A model generated the notes under the pieces. It did not search any database, was not told where the DNA came from, and saw nothing but the letters and a program-made list of their open reading frames with translations. A stretch of DNA of 64,000 nt, from positions 372,001 through 436,000 of the forward strand of contig NZ_FNPF01000001.1 in assembly GCF_900107235.1 (NCBI RefSeq), read 5' to 3'. The position numbers and the translations under genes were made by a program. The DNA comes from Citreimonas salinaria (lineage in GTDB: Bacteria; Pseudomonadota; Alphaproteobacteria; Rhodobacterales; Rhodobacteraceae). Positions 17,841 to 26,981 of this stretch are shown here, piece by piece (the first letter of the stretch is position 1; each line of letters begins with the position of its first letter).

Positions 17841-18929
17841 ATGTCCGAGGAGGAAGGCGCCGAAAAGAGCCACGAGCCATCGCCGCGCAAGCTCGAGAAA
17901 GCGCGCGAGAAGGGCGAGGTTCCCCGATCGACCGACCTGATGACCACGATGGCCTATCTGGGCATCCTGCTGGTCGGGATCGGCTTCGGCGCGAAGGCCC
18001 TCACGACCTTCGCCGACGCGCTGGTGCCGTTCCTTGCCCAGCCGGAGCGCCTGGCAACGCTGTTCTTCCGCGACGGCGCGCCTGCGGTGGCGGCTTCGGT
18101 CATGCGCGCCACGATGGTGCCGGTCGCGCCGCTGCTGCTGGTGCCGGGCCTGCTGGTCCTGCTGCTTCTGCTGGCCACGCGGACGCTGCTGTTCACCCCG
18201 TCCAAGCTTGTGCCCAAGTTCAGCCGCCTGTCGCCGATCGAGGGCGCCAAGAACAAGTTCGGTCGCAAGGGCCTGTTCGAGTTCGCCAAAAGCTTCGTGA
18301 AGCTGCTGGTCTATTCCTGCGTGCTGGCGCTGTTCCTCGGTTCGCAGATGGAGCAGATCGTCGGCATGATGCGCGCCAGCCCGGCCGAGGGCGCGGTCGC
18401 GCTGGTGAGCAAGATGATGCGGTTCCTGACGATCGTGGTGGTGATCGCCGGCGCGATCGGTCTGCTCGATTTCTTCTTTCAGCAGGCCGAGCACATCCGC
18501 AAGAACCGCATGACGCACAAGGAGATGCGCGACGAGTTTAAGGAGTCCGAGGGCGATCCCTACATCAAGCAGCAGCGCCGCCAGAAGGCGCAGGAAATCG
18601 CCATGAGCCAGATGATGCAGGACGTGCCGGGCGCGGACGTGGTCATCGTGAACCCGACGCATTACGCCGTCGTGCTGAAATGGAGCCGCGCCGCGGGTTC
18701 GGCGCCCGTCTGCGTCGCCAAGGGGCAGGACGCGGTCGCGCTGAAGATCCGCGAGATCGCCGCCGAGGCCGGCGTGCCGATCCGGTCGGACCCGCCGACC
18801 GCGCGGGCGCTTCACGCGACCACCCGGATCGGCGACGAGATCGCGCCCGAGCATTACGAACCGGTGGCCGCGGCGATCCGCTTTGCCGAGGACATGCGCC
18901 GCCGCGCACGCGAAAGGGGTTGGGGATGA
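17841..18929 (+). CDS. flhB: Flagellar export switch protein FlhB
   Basis: 362 aa. Membrane protein that switches substrate specificity from rod/hook to filament type after self-cleavage. The N-terminus KSHEPSPRKLEKAREKGEVP is the hallmark of FlhB. Four membrane helices lie between about residues 30 and 210. The autocleavage motif NPTH is at residues 271-274, followed by the C-terminal cytoplasmic domain (VCVAKGQDAVALKIREIA). The stop overlaps the next small gene by 4 bp (ATGA). Confidence 0.95.
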   Translation: MSEEEGAEKSHEPSPRKLEKAREKGEVPRSTDLMTTMAYLGILLVGIGFGAKALTTFADALVPFLAQPERLATLFFRDGAPAVAASVMRATMVPVAPLLLVPGLLVLLLLLATRTLLFTPSKLVPKFSRLSPIEGAKNKFGRKGLFEFAKSFVKLLVYSCVLALFLGSQMEQIVGMMRASPAEGAVALVSKMMRFLTIVVVIAGAIGLLDFFFQQAEHIRKNRMTHKEMRDEFKESEGDPYIKQQRRQKAQEIAMSQMMQDVPGADVVIVNPTHYAVVLKWSRAAGSAPVCVAKGQDAVALKIREIAAEAGVPIRSDPPTARALHATTRIGDEIAPEHYEPVAAAIRFAEDMRRRARERGWG

Positions 18930-19348
18930 CGGGAAAGCTCGACGACCTGCATCCGGTCACCGGCGCGCTGCGCGACCGCGCGCTGGAAAGCCACCGCAGG
19001 AACCTGGCCGAAAGCCGCCGCATCGCCGCCGAGGTGGCCGAGATCGACGCCCTGCGCCGCGCGGCGCAGTCGGACTGGGCCGGGCTCGGCGCGCACCGGA
19101 TGCTGGGCGCGGACCGGCTGTGGAACGGCTGGCTGCTGAACCGCCGGGCGAGCCTGCTGCAGCAGGCCGCGATGGCCCGCGCGCGCGAGCATGACAGCCA
19201 GGCCGCCGCGCGCACCGCGCTGGCCCGGCACGATGCCCTCGAGGATCTGGCGCGGCAACAGGCCGACGAGCGCAGGCAGACGCGCGATCGCGCTGCGACC
19301 GAGCGGCTTCAGGCGCTTGGCATCCTGAACGCAGGCGGCGAAGGCTAG
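18926..19348 (+). CDS. FliJ-like helical protein after flhB
   Basis: 140 aa, almost wholly alpha-helical and Ala/Arg-rich, with long heptad-like stretches (ALESHRRNLAESRRIAAEVA and HDALEDLARQQADERRQTRD). Size, coiled-coil character and coupling to flhB (ATGA overlap) resemble FliJ, the coiled-coil stalk of the export ATPase, but sequence identity to FliJ cannot be judged by eye. It has no signal peptide and no membrane segment. It closes the motility run; the next gene, polA, is unrelated. Confidence 0.6.
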   Translation: MTGKLDDLHPVTGALRDRALESHRRNLAESRRIAAEVAEIDALRRAAQSDWAGLGAHRMLGADRLWNGWLLNRRASLLQQAAMARAREHDSQAAARTALARHDALEDLARQQADERRQTRDRAATERLQALGILNAGGEG

Positions 19349-19460
19349 GCCGCCGCGGCGATCAATCCGGCGCGACCAGAGGGGCGTTCCAACCCTTGGC
19401 GGCTGGCCAATCCCGCGCTCTTGCGCCATTGTCCGCGCCAATCGCCAAGGGAGACGCGCC

Positions 19461-22259
19461 ATGGGGTTCGGCAAGGGCTGCCACCTGCACCTGATCGACG
19501 GATCGGCCTACATTTTCAGGGCCTTCCACGCGCTGCCGCCGCTGGTGCGCAAGTCCGACGGCCTGCCGATCGGCGCGGTCAGCGGCTTCTGCAACATGCT
19601 GCACCGCTACGTCGAGGGGAACACCGGCCCCGACGCGCCGACCCACGTGGCGGTGATCTTCGACAAGGGCAGCCAGACCTTCCGCAACGACCTCTACGAC
19701 CAGTACAAGGCCAATCGCGACGCCATGCCGGAGGACATGCGCCCGCAGATCCCGCTGACGCGCCGTGCGACCGAGGCGTTCAACATCGCCTGCAAGGAAC
19801 TGGAAGGGTTCGAGGCCGACGACATCATGGCCACGCTGGCCTGCCAAGCGCGCGAGGCCGGCGGGCGGGTGACGATCATCAGTTCGGACAAGGACCTGAT
19901 GCAGTTGGTGGGCGACGGGGTCGAGATGCTCGACCCGATGAAGAACCGGGTGATAGACCGCGAGGGCGTGATCGAGAAGTTCGGCGTGCCGCCCGAACGG
20001 GTGGTCGACGTGCAGGCGCTGGCGGGCGACAGCGTCGACAACGTTCCCGGCGCGCCGGGCATCGGGCTCAAGACCGCGGCGCTGCTGATCAACGAATACG
20101 GCACGCTCGAGGACCTGCTGGACCGCGCCGAGGAGATCAAGCAGCCCAAGCGCCGCCAGACCCTGATCGACAAGCGCGAGCAGATCGAGCTGTCCAAGAA
20201 GTTGGTGCAGCTCGACTGCCACATGGATCTGGGCTTCGCACTGGACGAGCTTGAGGTGCGCGAGCCCGACTCGGCGGTCCTGCTGGATTTCCTCGCCGAG
20301 ATGGAGTTCCGCACCCTGTCCAAGCGCATCGCCGACGCGATGGGCAAGGAGGCGCCGGTCATCCCCGAAAAGGCGCCCGATCCGGCCGAGGAAGCCTCGC
20401 TGCCCGAAATGCCGCCGATCGACACCGATGCCTATACCTGCATTCGCGACGTTGCCACGCTGCGGGAATGGGTTGCGGCGGCCCATGCGCGGGGTCACGT
20501 CGCGCTGGACACCGAGACGACCGGCCTGAACGAGATGCTGTGCGATCTCGTCGGCGTGTCGCTGTGCATCGAGCCGGGGCAGGCGGCCTACGTGCCGCTG
20601 ACCCACCGCGACGGCGCCGCTGACGACCTGTTCTCGGGCGATGCGCTGACCGAGGGGCAGATCCCGCTGGACGAGGCGCTGGCCGTGCTGAAACCGATGC
20701 TCGAAGACCCGGCGGTGCTCAAGATCGGGCAGAACATGAAGTACGACGTCAAGGTTCTAAGCCGCTACGGCATAGCCGTGGCGCCGATCGACGACACGAT
20801 GCTGATGTCCTACGCGATGCATTCCGGCCTGCACGGGCACGGCATGGACACGCTGGCCGAGCGCTACCTCAGCCACACCTGCATCCCGATCAAGCAGCTT
20901 CTCGGAACCGGCAAGGCACAGGTCACCTTCGACCGCGTGCCCATCGACCAGGCCGCGACCTACGCCGCCGAGGATGCCGACATCACGCTGCGCCTGTGGA
21001 AGACGTTCAAGCCGCAGCTGCACCGCGCCCGCGTCACCCGCGTCTACGAGGGGCTGGAACGCCCGATGGTTCCCGTGCTGGCGGACATGGAGCGCGCGGG
21101 CATCAAGGTGGACCGCGACGTGCTGTCCCGCATGTCCGGCGCCTTCGCGCAGAAGATGGCGCAGCTGGAATCGGAGATCCACGAACTGGCGGGCGAGAAG
21201 TTCAACGTCGGCTCGCCCAAGCAGCTGGGCGAGATCCTGTTCGACAAGTTCTCGCTGCCCGGCGGTAAGAAGGGCAAGACCGGCGCCTACGCCACCGGCG
21301 CCGACGTGCTCGAGGATCTGGCGACCGAGCATGACCTGCCGGCGCGGGTGCTGGACTGGCGCCAGATCAGCAAGCTGAAATCGACCTACACCGACGCGCT
21401 GCAGACGCATATCAACGCCGATACCGGCCGGGTGCACACCTGCTACTCGATTGCGGGGGCCAATACCGGGCGCCTCGCCTCGAACGAGCCGAACCTGCAG
21501 AACATCCCCGTGCGCAGCGACGAAGGCCGCCGCATCCGCGAGGCCTTCGTCGCGGACGAGGGCAAGGTGCTGGTCAGCCTGGACTACAGTCAGATCGAGC
21601 TGCGCATCCTGGCGCACATGGCCGGGATCGAGGAGCTGAAGCAGGCCTTCGCCGAGGGGCAGGACATCCACGCGCTGACGGCATCCGAGATGTTCAACGT
21701 CCCGCTCGACCAGATGACGTCCGAGGTGCGCCGGCAGGCCAAGGCGATCAACTTCGGCGTGATCTACGGGATCTCGGGCTTCGGTCTTGCGCGTAACCTG
21801 CGCATCCCCCGGGCCGAGGCGCAGGGCTTCATCGACCGGTATTTCGAGCGCTTCCCCGGTATCCGGAAGTACATGGACGACACCATCGCCTTCGCCAAGG
21901 AACACAAGCGGGTGGAAACCCTGTTCGGTCGCGTCATCCATACGCCTGAAATCTCGGCCTCTGGTCCACGGGCGGGATTTGCCCGCCGTGCGGCGATCAA
22001 TGCCCCGATCCAGGGCACCGCGGCCGACATCATCCGCCGCGCGATGGTGCGGATGCCCGACGCCATCGCGGGCCTGCCCGCGCGGATGCTGCTGCAGGTG
22101 CACGACGAACTGCTGTTCGAGGTCGAGACCGGCGCCGCCGAAGACCTGATCGCGGCCGCGCGCGCGGTGATGGAAGGCGCCGCCGATCCGGTGGTGAAGC
22201 TGGACGTGCCTCTGGTGGTCGATGCGGGGCAGGGGGCGAACTGGGCTGCCGCGCATTAG
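19461..22259 (+). CDS. polA: DNA polymerase I
   Basis: 932 aa, full length. Replaces Okazaki RNA primers and fills repair gaps. The 5'-3' exonuclease domain covers about residues 1-290 (LHLIDGSAYIFRAFHALPPL; EADDIMATLA). The 3'-5' proofreading domain keeps its acidic motif (ALDTETTGLNE), so proofreading is probably active. The polymerase domain has motif A (LVSLDYSQIELRILAHMAG), motif B (RRQAKAINFGVIYGISGFG) and motif C (LLQVHDELLFEV). The ATG follows AAGGGAGACG. It is monocistronic, ending at a bidirectional terminator facing the sugar transport operon. Confidence 0.97.
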   Translation: MGFGKGCHLHLIDGSAYIFRAFHALPPLVRKSDGLPIGAVSGFCNMLHRYVEGNTGPDAPTHVAVIFDKGSQTFRNDLYDQYKANRDAMPEDMRPQIPLTRRATEAFNIACKELEGFEADDIMATLACQAREAGGRVTIISSDKDLMQLVGDGVEMLDPMKNRVIDREGVIEKFGVPPERVVDVQALAGDSVDNVPGAPGIGLKTAALLINEYGTLEDLLDRAEEIKQPKRRQTLIDKREQIELSKKLVQLDCHMDLGFALDELEVREPDSAVLLDFLAEMEFRTLSKRIADAMGKEAPVIPEKAPDPAEEASLPEMPPIDTDAYTCIRDVATLREWVAAAHARGHVALDTETTGLNEMLCDLVGVSLCIEPGQAAYVPLTHRDGAADDLFSGDALTEGQIPLDEALAVLKPMLEDPAVLKIGQNMKYDVKVLSRYGIAVAPIDDTMLMSYAMHSGLHGHGMDTLAERYLSHTCIPIKQLLGTGKAQVTFDRVPIDQAATYAAEDADITLRLWKTFKPQLHRARVTRVYEGLERPMVPVLADMERAGIKVDRDVLSRMSGAFAQKMAQLESEIHELAGEKFNVGSPKQLGEILFDKFSLPGGKKGKTGAYATGADVLEDLATEHDLPARVLDWRQISKLKSTYTDALQTHINADTGRVHTCYSIAGANTGRLASNEPNLQNIPVRSDEGRRIREAFVADEGKVLVSLDYSQIELRILAHMAGIEELKQAFAEGQDIHALTASEMFNVPLDQMTSEVRRQAKAINFGVIYGISGFGLARNLRIPRAEAQGFIDRYFERFPGIRKYMDDTIAFAKEHKRVETLFGRVIHTPEISASGPRAGFARRAAINAPIQGTAADIIRRAMVRMPDAIAGLPARMLLQVHDELLFEVETGAAEDLIAAARAVMEGAADPVVKLDVPLVVDAGQGANWAAAH

Positions 22260-22290
22260 GCGACTTGACGTTCTCCGCTACTCCACCACA

Positions 22291-22335
22291 CAAAAAACGG
22301 CCCGTGACCGAAGTCACGGGCCGTCGTCTTGTCGT
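22291..22335. terminator. Bidirectional terminator between polA and the ABC operon
   Basis: Perfect 12-bp stem ACGGCCCGTGAC/GTCACGGGCCGT with a CGAA tetraloop. An A6 run on the left acts as the U-tract for minus-strand transcripts, and GTCTTGTC follows on the right. It lies between two convergent genes and can serve both. Confidence 0.9.
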
Positions 22336-22349
22336 TCAATGGCTTCCGA

Positions 22350-23303
22350 TCAGAACGGGCTGTCGGGGAAGTAGAACTGCTCGGCGTTTTCCTGCGTGAT
22401 GATCTGGCTGCCGATGATGAACCGGCCCGAAACCGGTGTGGGCGACACGAGGCCAAGCGCCGTCAGCTCGATCGCGGTGGCGATCTGTGCCGGCGGGTAG
22501 GTGACGTTGACGGGCAGCATCGGGTCGCCTTCCATCATGCGCTTGATGATCTGCTTCATCCCGGCGCCGCCGACGACCCACATCTCCTCGTTGCGGCCCG
22601 CCTGCGAGATCGCCTCGAGCGCGCCGATGGCCATGTCGTCATCGGCGGCCCAGACCGCGTCGATGTCTTCGTACTTCGACAGGAAGTCCTGCATCACGTT
22701 GAAGGCGTCGTCGCGGTTCCAGTTGCCGTGCTGCATGTCCAGCACGTTGATGCCCGACCCTTCGATGGCCGCCTGGAATGCCTCGACCCGCTCGTTGTCG
22801 AGCGTGGTCGGGATGCCGCGCAGCACCACGATGTTGTCGCCCTCGCTCAGGGTCTCGGCAAAGTACTCGCCCGCGACGCGGCCAAAGCCGGGGTTGTCGC
22901 CCGCCACGTACAGGTCCTCGATCCCCTCGACAGACAGGCCGCGGTCGACGACCGTGACCCAGATGCCCTGTTCCTTGACGGACTGGACGGGGCCGGTCAG
23001 CGGCTCGGATTCGAAGGGCAGCACGACCAGCGCGTCGATGCCGCGGGTGGCGACCATGTCCTCGATGTCGTTGACCATGGTGCCCGCGTCGCCGGCGGTG
23101 GCCAGGACGAAGTCAAGCTGCGGGTAGGTCTCTTCCAGGCGCTCGATGCTGGCCTGGGCGTGGTAGTTGAGGCCGCCCATGAAGCCGTGCGTGGCCGACG
23201 GAATGGCCACGCCGATGGTCATGGTGTCTTCCTGCGCCAGCGCGGGGCCCGACGCCAGCGCCAGACCCAGCGCGGCGCCCTTCAGGATCGTTCTGCGTTG
23301 CAT
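22350..23303 (-). CDS. Sugar ABC transporter substrate-binding protein
   Basis: 317 aa periplasmic binding protein of the ribose/galactose (RbsB-like) family. The signal peptide QRRTILKGAALGLALASGP has a twin-arginine pattern (RRTILK), so export is probably by Tat. The mature part begins near ALAQEDTMTIGVAIPS. Two-lobed family features include TRGIDALVVLPFES and VWAADDDMAIGALEAI. I chose the ATG at 23303 because GGGAGGAAAC lies just before it. Last gene of a five-gene operon reading leftward from the LacI divergent promoter. The ligand is not determined; the neighbouring oxidoreductase and isomerase point to a polyol or sugar. Confidence 0.9.
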   Translation of the reverse strand: MQRRTILKGAALGLALASGPALAQEDTMTIGVAIPSATHGFMGGLNYHAQASIERLEETYPQLDFVLATAGDAGTMVNDIEDMVATRGIDALVVLPFESEPLTGPVQSVKEQGIWVTVVDRGLSVEGIEDLYVAGDNPGFGRVAGEYFAETLSEGDNIVVLRGIPTTLDNERVEAFQAAIEGSGINVLDMQHGNWNRDDAFNVMQDFLSKYEDIDAVWAADDDMAIGALEAISQAGRNEEMWVVGGAGMKQIIKRMMEGDPMLPVNVTYPPAQIATAIELTALGLVSPTPVSGRFIIGSQIITQENAEQFYFPDSPF

Positions 23304-23326
23304 GTGTTTCCTCCCAATTGTGCCGT

Positions 23327-24331
23327 TCATTCGGCGGACTTGCCCTGCCGTTGCAAGACGACGGCAAGGATGACGATGACGCCCTGGATCGTGCCGTTCA
23401 GATAGGGCGAGACGATCGAGGCGAGATTCAGGATGTTGTCGATGAGGCTGAGGATCAGCACGCCGATCACTGTGCCCCAGACCCGGCCGAAGCCGCCCTT
23501 CAGCAGGGTGCCGCCGATGATCACCGCGGCGATGGCCTCAAGCTCCCACAGCACGCCGGTCGAGCCGGACGCCGAGCCGAGGCGCGGCACGTACATGATC
23601 GTCGCCACGCCCACCAGCACGCCCAACAGCACGTACGTGCCCATACGCACCCGGTCGACCTTGACGGCGGAATACTTCGCCACCTGCTCGTTCGCACCCA
23701 GCGAGGCGCAGTGGCGCCCGAACGGCGTCTTGCGCATCGCCAGCTCGCCCAGGATCGCGACCAGCGCGAAGACGATGATCGGCCATGCGATGCCGAGGAT
23801 GCCGTCGTAATAGACCGGGCGGTAGAAGGTGCGCGCATCGAAATCCAGCGACAGCGTTCCGCCATCGGCCAGCCAGGTGGTCAACGAGCGGTAGACGCCC
23901 ATCGCACCCAGCGTCACGATGAACGCCTCGATCCGGACCTTGGCAATCAGGAAACCATTGAGCATTCCCGCCGCCAGCCCGGTCAGCAGGGCCACGCCCA
24001 TGCCTGCCAGGACCAGCGGAACGCCGATGCCCAGCGTCGGAATCAAGGCGTTCATCGCCATGATCATTACCCCGGCGATGAAGGCCGCCATCGAGCCCAC
24101 GGACAGGTCGATCCCGCCGCCGGTGATGACGAAGGTCATGCCGACCGCGATGATGCCGATGAAGGCCGAGCGCGCCAGCACGTTCGTGACGTTCGCGTAG
24201 CTCAGGAAGTTGCTGTTGAGCATGGCGCCCAGGACGATCAGCGCGATCAGCGCCAGGACTGGCCCGAGAACGTGCAGCGGCAGGCTGCGCCGCCGGCTGG
24301 TCGCTTGGGGTGCCGCGGTGGTGTCGGTCAT
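23327..24331 (-). CDS. Sugar ABC transporter permease
   Basis: 334 aa, about ten hydrophobic segments. Inner-membrane permease of the RbsC/BPD_transp_2 family. The conserved segment TFVITGGGIDLSVGSMAAFI with downstream GTLLKGGFGRVWGTVIGVL is typical. The start overlaps the ATPase stop (ATGA), and the binding-protein gene begins 23 bp after its end. Only one permease gene is present, so the transporter probably uses a homodimer. Confidence 0.92.
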   Translation of the reverse strand: MTDTTAAPQATSRRRSLPLHVLGPVLALIALIVLGAMLNSNFLSYANVTNVLARSAFIGIIAVGMTFVITGGGIDLSVGSMAAFIAGVMIMAMNALIPTLGIGVPLVLAGMGVALLTGLAAGMLNGFLIAKVRIEAFIVTLGAMGVYRSLTTWLADGGTLSLDFDARTFYRPVYYDGILGIAWPIIVFALVAILGELAMRKTPFGRHCASLGANEQVAKYSAVKVDRVRMGTYVLLGVLVGVATIMYVPRLGSASGSTGVLWELEAIAAVIIGGTLLKGGFGRVWGTVIGVLILSLIDNILNLASIVSPYLNGTIQGVIVILAVVLQRQGKSAE

Positions 24332-25827
24332 GCGCTTGCTCCGGTCAACTCGTCCACGCCCATGGCGCGGCGCAGGATCGCGTCCTCGGTGATTGCGTCG
24401 CCGCTCAGCTCTCCGGCGATGTGGCCGCGGCCCATGACGACCACGCGGTCGGCAAGGCCGATCACCTCGGTCAGCTCGGACGAGACGACGATGACGCTCT
24501 TGCCCGCCGCTGCCAGCGCGGCGATGAATTCGTAGATCTGCTGCTTGGTGCCGATGTCGATGCCGCGCGTGGGCTCGTCGATGATGACGATCTGCGGCTC
24601 GGCCAGCATGGTCTTGGCCAGCAGAAGCTTCTGCTGGTTGCCGCCCGAGAGACTGCCGGCCAGCATGTCGCGGTCGTTGACGCGGATGTCGAAATCCGAG
24701 ATCGCGTTCGTCAGGGCCGTGTCCTCGGCCTTCTTGTCGATGAAGATCCTGCCGAAGCGATCGAGCGCCAGCAGCGTCAGGTTCTCGGTCAGGGACTTGG
24801 TCAGCAGCAGGCCCTTTTCCTTGCGGTCCTCGGTCAGGTAGACCAGTCCGGCCTCGCGCGCGGCGCGGACCGAGTTCGGCTTGATCGTCTGGCCGTTCAC
24901 CCGGACAAGCCCGGTGGCCGGGCGCAGGCCCACGATGCCTTCCATCAGCTCGGTCCGGCCGGCGCCGACGAGGCCGGCAAAACCCAGCACCTCGCCCCGG
25001 CGCAAGGTGAACGACGCATCGCGCACACGGCCGGGCACGGTCAGCCCCTCGACCTGCAGCACCACATCGTCCCGAGCGGGCACCTTGGGCGGGAACAGGT
25101 CCGAGAGTTCGCGGCCGACCATCGTTTCGGCCATCGCGTGTTCGCTGAAGCCTTCGGCGGGTCGCGTGGTGATGTGGGCGCCGTCGCGCAGCACCGTGAC
25201 TCGGTCGGCGATGCGCGCGATCTCGTCCAGTTTGTGCGAGGTGTAGAGAATCGCAGTGCCCTGCGCCTTCAGCCGCGCGATCTGCTCCAGCAGCACGTCG
25301 GTCTCGCGGGCGGTCAGCACGGCGGTCGGCTCGTCCATGATCAGCACGCGGGCGTTGCGCCCAAGCGCGCGGGCGATCTCGACCATCTGGCGGTTGGGGA
25401 CCGACAGGTCGCGGATCGGCGTGCGCGGGTCCGCGTGGCAATCCAGCCGCGCCAGCAGGTCGCGCGCTTCCTCGCGCATCGCCTTCTTGTCCAGAAAGGG
25501 ACCGCGCATCTTCTCGCGGCCCAGAAAGATGTTCTCCTCGACCGTCAACTGCAGGGCCAGGTTGAATTCCTGGTGGATCATCAGGATTCCGGCATCCTCG
25601 GCTTCGCGCTGGTCGGCGAAGCGAACCGGCCGGCCGTCCAGCAGCAGCTCGCCCTCGGTCGGGGCAAGGTAGCCGCCGAGGATCTTCATCGTCGTGGACT
25701 TGCCTGCTCCGTTTTCCCCGATCAGGGCGTGAACCTCGCCCGGTATCAGCGAGAAATCGACGCCGTGCAGCACCCGGATCGGCCCGAAGGCCCGGGTGAT
25801 CCCGCGCGCCTCGAGGATCGCCGTCAT
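24328..25827 (-). CDS. Sugar ABC transporter ATPase (double domain)
   Basis: 499 aa with two ABC domains in tandem, as in RbsA/MglA. Domain 1 has Walker A GENGAGKST, a variant signature LSVPNRQM and Walker B VLIMDEPTA. Domain 2 has a degenerate P-loop (GLVGAGRTE), the signature LSGGNQQK and IVIIDEPTRGIDIG. The degenerate second P-loop is normal for this family. Its start and stop both overlap neighbouring genes by 4 bp, so it is coupled to the oxidoreductase and the permease. Confidence 0.94.
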   Translation of the reverse strand: MTAILEARGITRAFGPIRVLHGVDFSLIPGEVHALIGENGAGKSTTMKILGGYLAPTEGELLLDGRPVRFADQREAEDAGILMIHQEFNLALQLTVEENIFLGREKMRGPFLDKKAMREEARDLLARLDCHADPRTPIRDLSVPNRQMVEIARALGRNARVLIMDEPTAVLTARETDVLLEQIARLKAQGTAILYTSHKLDEIARIADRVTVLRDGAHITTRPAEGFSEHAMAETMVGRELSDLFPPKVPARDDVVLQVEGLTVPGRVRDASFTLRRGEVLGFAGLVGAGRTELMEGIVGLRPATGLVRVNGQTIKPNSVRAAREAGLVYLTEDRKEKGLLLTKSLTENLTLLALDRFGRIFIDKKAEDTALTNAISDFDIRVNDRDMLAGSLSGGNQQKLLLAKTMLAEPQIVIIDEPTRGIDIGTKQQIYEFIAALAAAGKSVIVVSSELTEVIGLADRVVVMGRGHIAGELSGDAITEDAILRRAMGVDELTGASA

Positions 25828-26981
25828 GGCTTCACCCAAGCCGCATCGCGCTTCGACGACCGGACGCAGGCATCGACGAAGGAGACGCCCTCGACGCCGT
25901 CGGCGATCGTCGGAAAGGTCACCCCCTCGGGCACCGACGCACCGGTGCGCGCGGCGCGGATCGCCTGCGCGGCCTCGCCGTAGATGTTGGCGAACGCCTC
26001 GAGGAACCCTTCCGGGTGCCCCGGCGGCGTGCGTGTCAGCCGGCGCGAGCCGTCTGACGTGGCGGCCGAGGCACGTGTGACGATCTCGGTCGCGCCGCCC
26101 AGCGGGGTGACCAGCAGCCGGTTCGACTCTTCCTGCCGCCACTCCAGCCCGGCCTTCGTGCCGAAGACGCGCAGGGTCAGGGCGTTTTCCTTTCCCGCCG
26201 CGACCTGGCTGCACCACAGCATCCCGCGCGCGCCGCCGTCGAAGCGCAGCATGACATGCGCGTTGTCGTCCAGCGCGCGGCCGGGGACGAAGGCTTGCAG
26301 GTCCGCCGCCAGCGCCGTGGGTACCAGCCCGGTGACGAAGCGCAGCAGGTTGAAGGCATGTGTGCCGATATCCCCGGTGGCGCCGCCCGCGCCCGAACGT
26401 TCGGGATCGGTCCGCCACGCGGCCTGCTTGTTGTCGGGGGCCGGGACCTCGGCCAGCCAGTCCTGCGCATATTCGACCTGCACCACGCGGATGTCGCCCA
26501 GGTCGCCGCGCGCGACGCGGGCCTGCGCCTCGCGGACCAGCGGGTAGCCGGTGTAGTTGTGCGTCAGGATGAACTGCGCGTCCGACTGCTCGGCCGCCTT
26601 CGCCAGCTTCTTGGCGTCGGCCAGCGTGCCGGTCAGCGGTTTGTCGCAGATCACGTGGATGCCGCGTTTCAGGAACTCGCGCGCCACGGGCAGGTGCATG
26701 TGGTTGGGCACCACGACGGCCACCGCCTCGATTCCGTCCTTGAGCCGCGCCTCGCGCTTGGCCATCTCGACATAGTCGGTGTAGGTCCGATCGCGGGGAA
26801 GGCCTATCGCCTCGGCCGAGGCGCGGGCCTTGTCCTCGGTCGACGACAGCGCGCCGGCGACAAGGTGGTAGTGCCCGTCCAGGCGCGCGGCGATGCGGTG
26901 GATGGAGCCGATCATGGCGTCCTGTCCGCCGCCCACCATGCCCAGCCGGATCGGGCCGGTCCTGTCGGCAAAGCGGCTCAT
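25824..26981 (-). CDS. Gfo/Idh/MocA-family oxidoreductase
   Basis: 385 aa NAD(P)-dependent sugar or polyol dehydrogenase. The N-terminal Rossmann loop is RLGMVGGGQDAMIGSIHR. The conserved Lys-Pro motif appears as VICDKPLTG (the family's EKP, here DKP). A second motif, GGATGDIGTHAFNLLRFVTG, carries the usual GxH pair near the active site. Together with the adjacent isomerase and ABC transporter it suggests oxidation of an imported sugar or inositol-type polyol; the substrate is not readable. Coupled at both ends by ATGA overlaps. Confidence 0.87.
   Translation of the reverse strand: MSRFADRTGPIRLGMVGGGQDAMIGSIHRIAARLDGHYHLVAGALSSTEDKARASAEAIGLPRDRTYTDYVEMAKREARLKDGIEAVAVVVPNHMHLPVAREFLKRGIHVICDKPLTGTLADAKKLAKAAEQSDAQFILTHNYTGYPLVREAQARVARGDLGDIRVVQVEYAQDWLAEVPAPDNKQAAWRTDPERSGAGGATGDIGTHAFNLLRFVTGLVPTALAADLQAFVPGRALDDNAHVMLRFDGGARGMLWCSQVAAGKENALTLRVFGTKAGLEWRQEESNRLLVTPLGGATEIVTRASAATSDGSRRLTRTPPGHPEGFLEAFANIYGEAAQAIRAARTGASVPEGVTFPTIADGVEGVSFVDACVRSSKRDAAWVKP

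Noticed and set aside
16362-18854. Long open frame antisense to flhA-fliR-flhB
   Set aside because: Gln/Arg/His-rich shadow of three certain genes, with no domain of its own.
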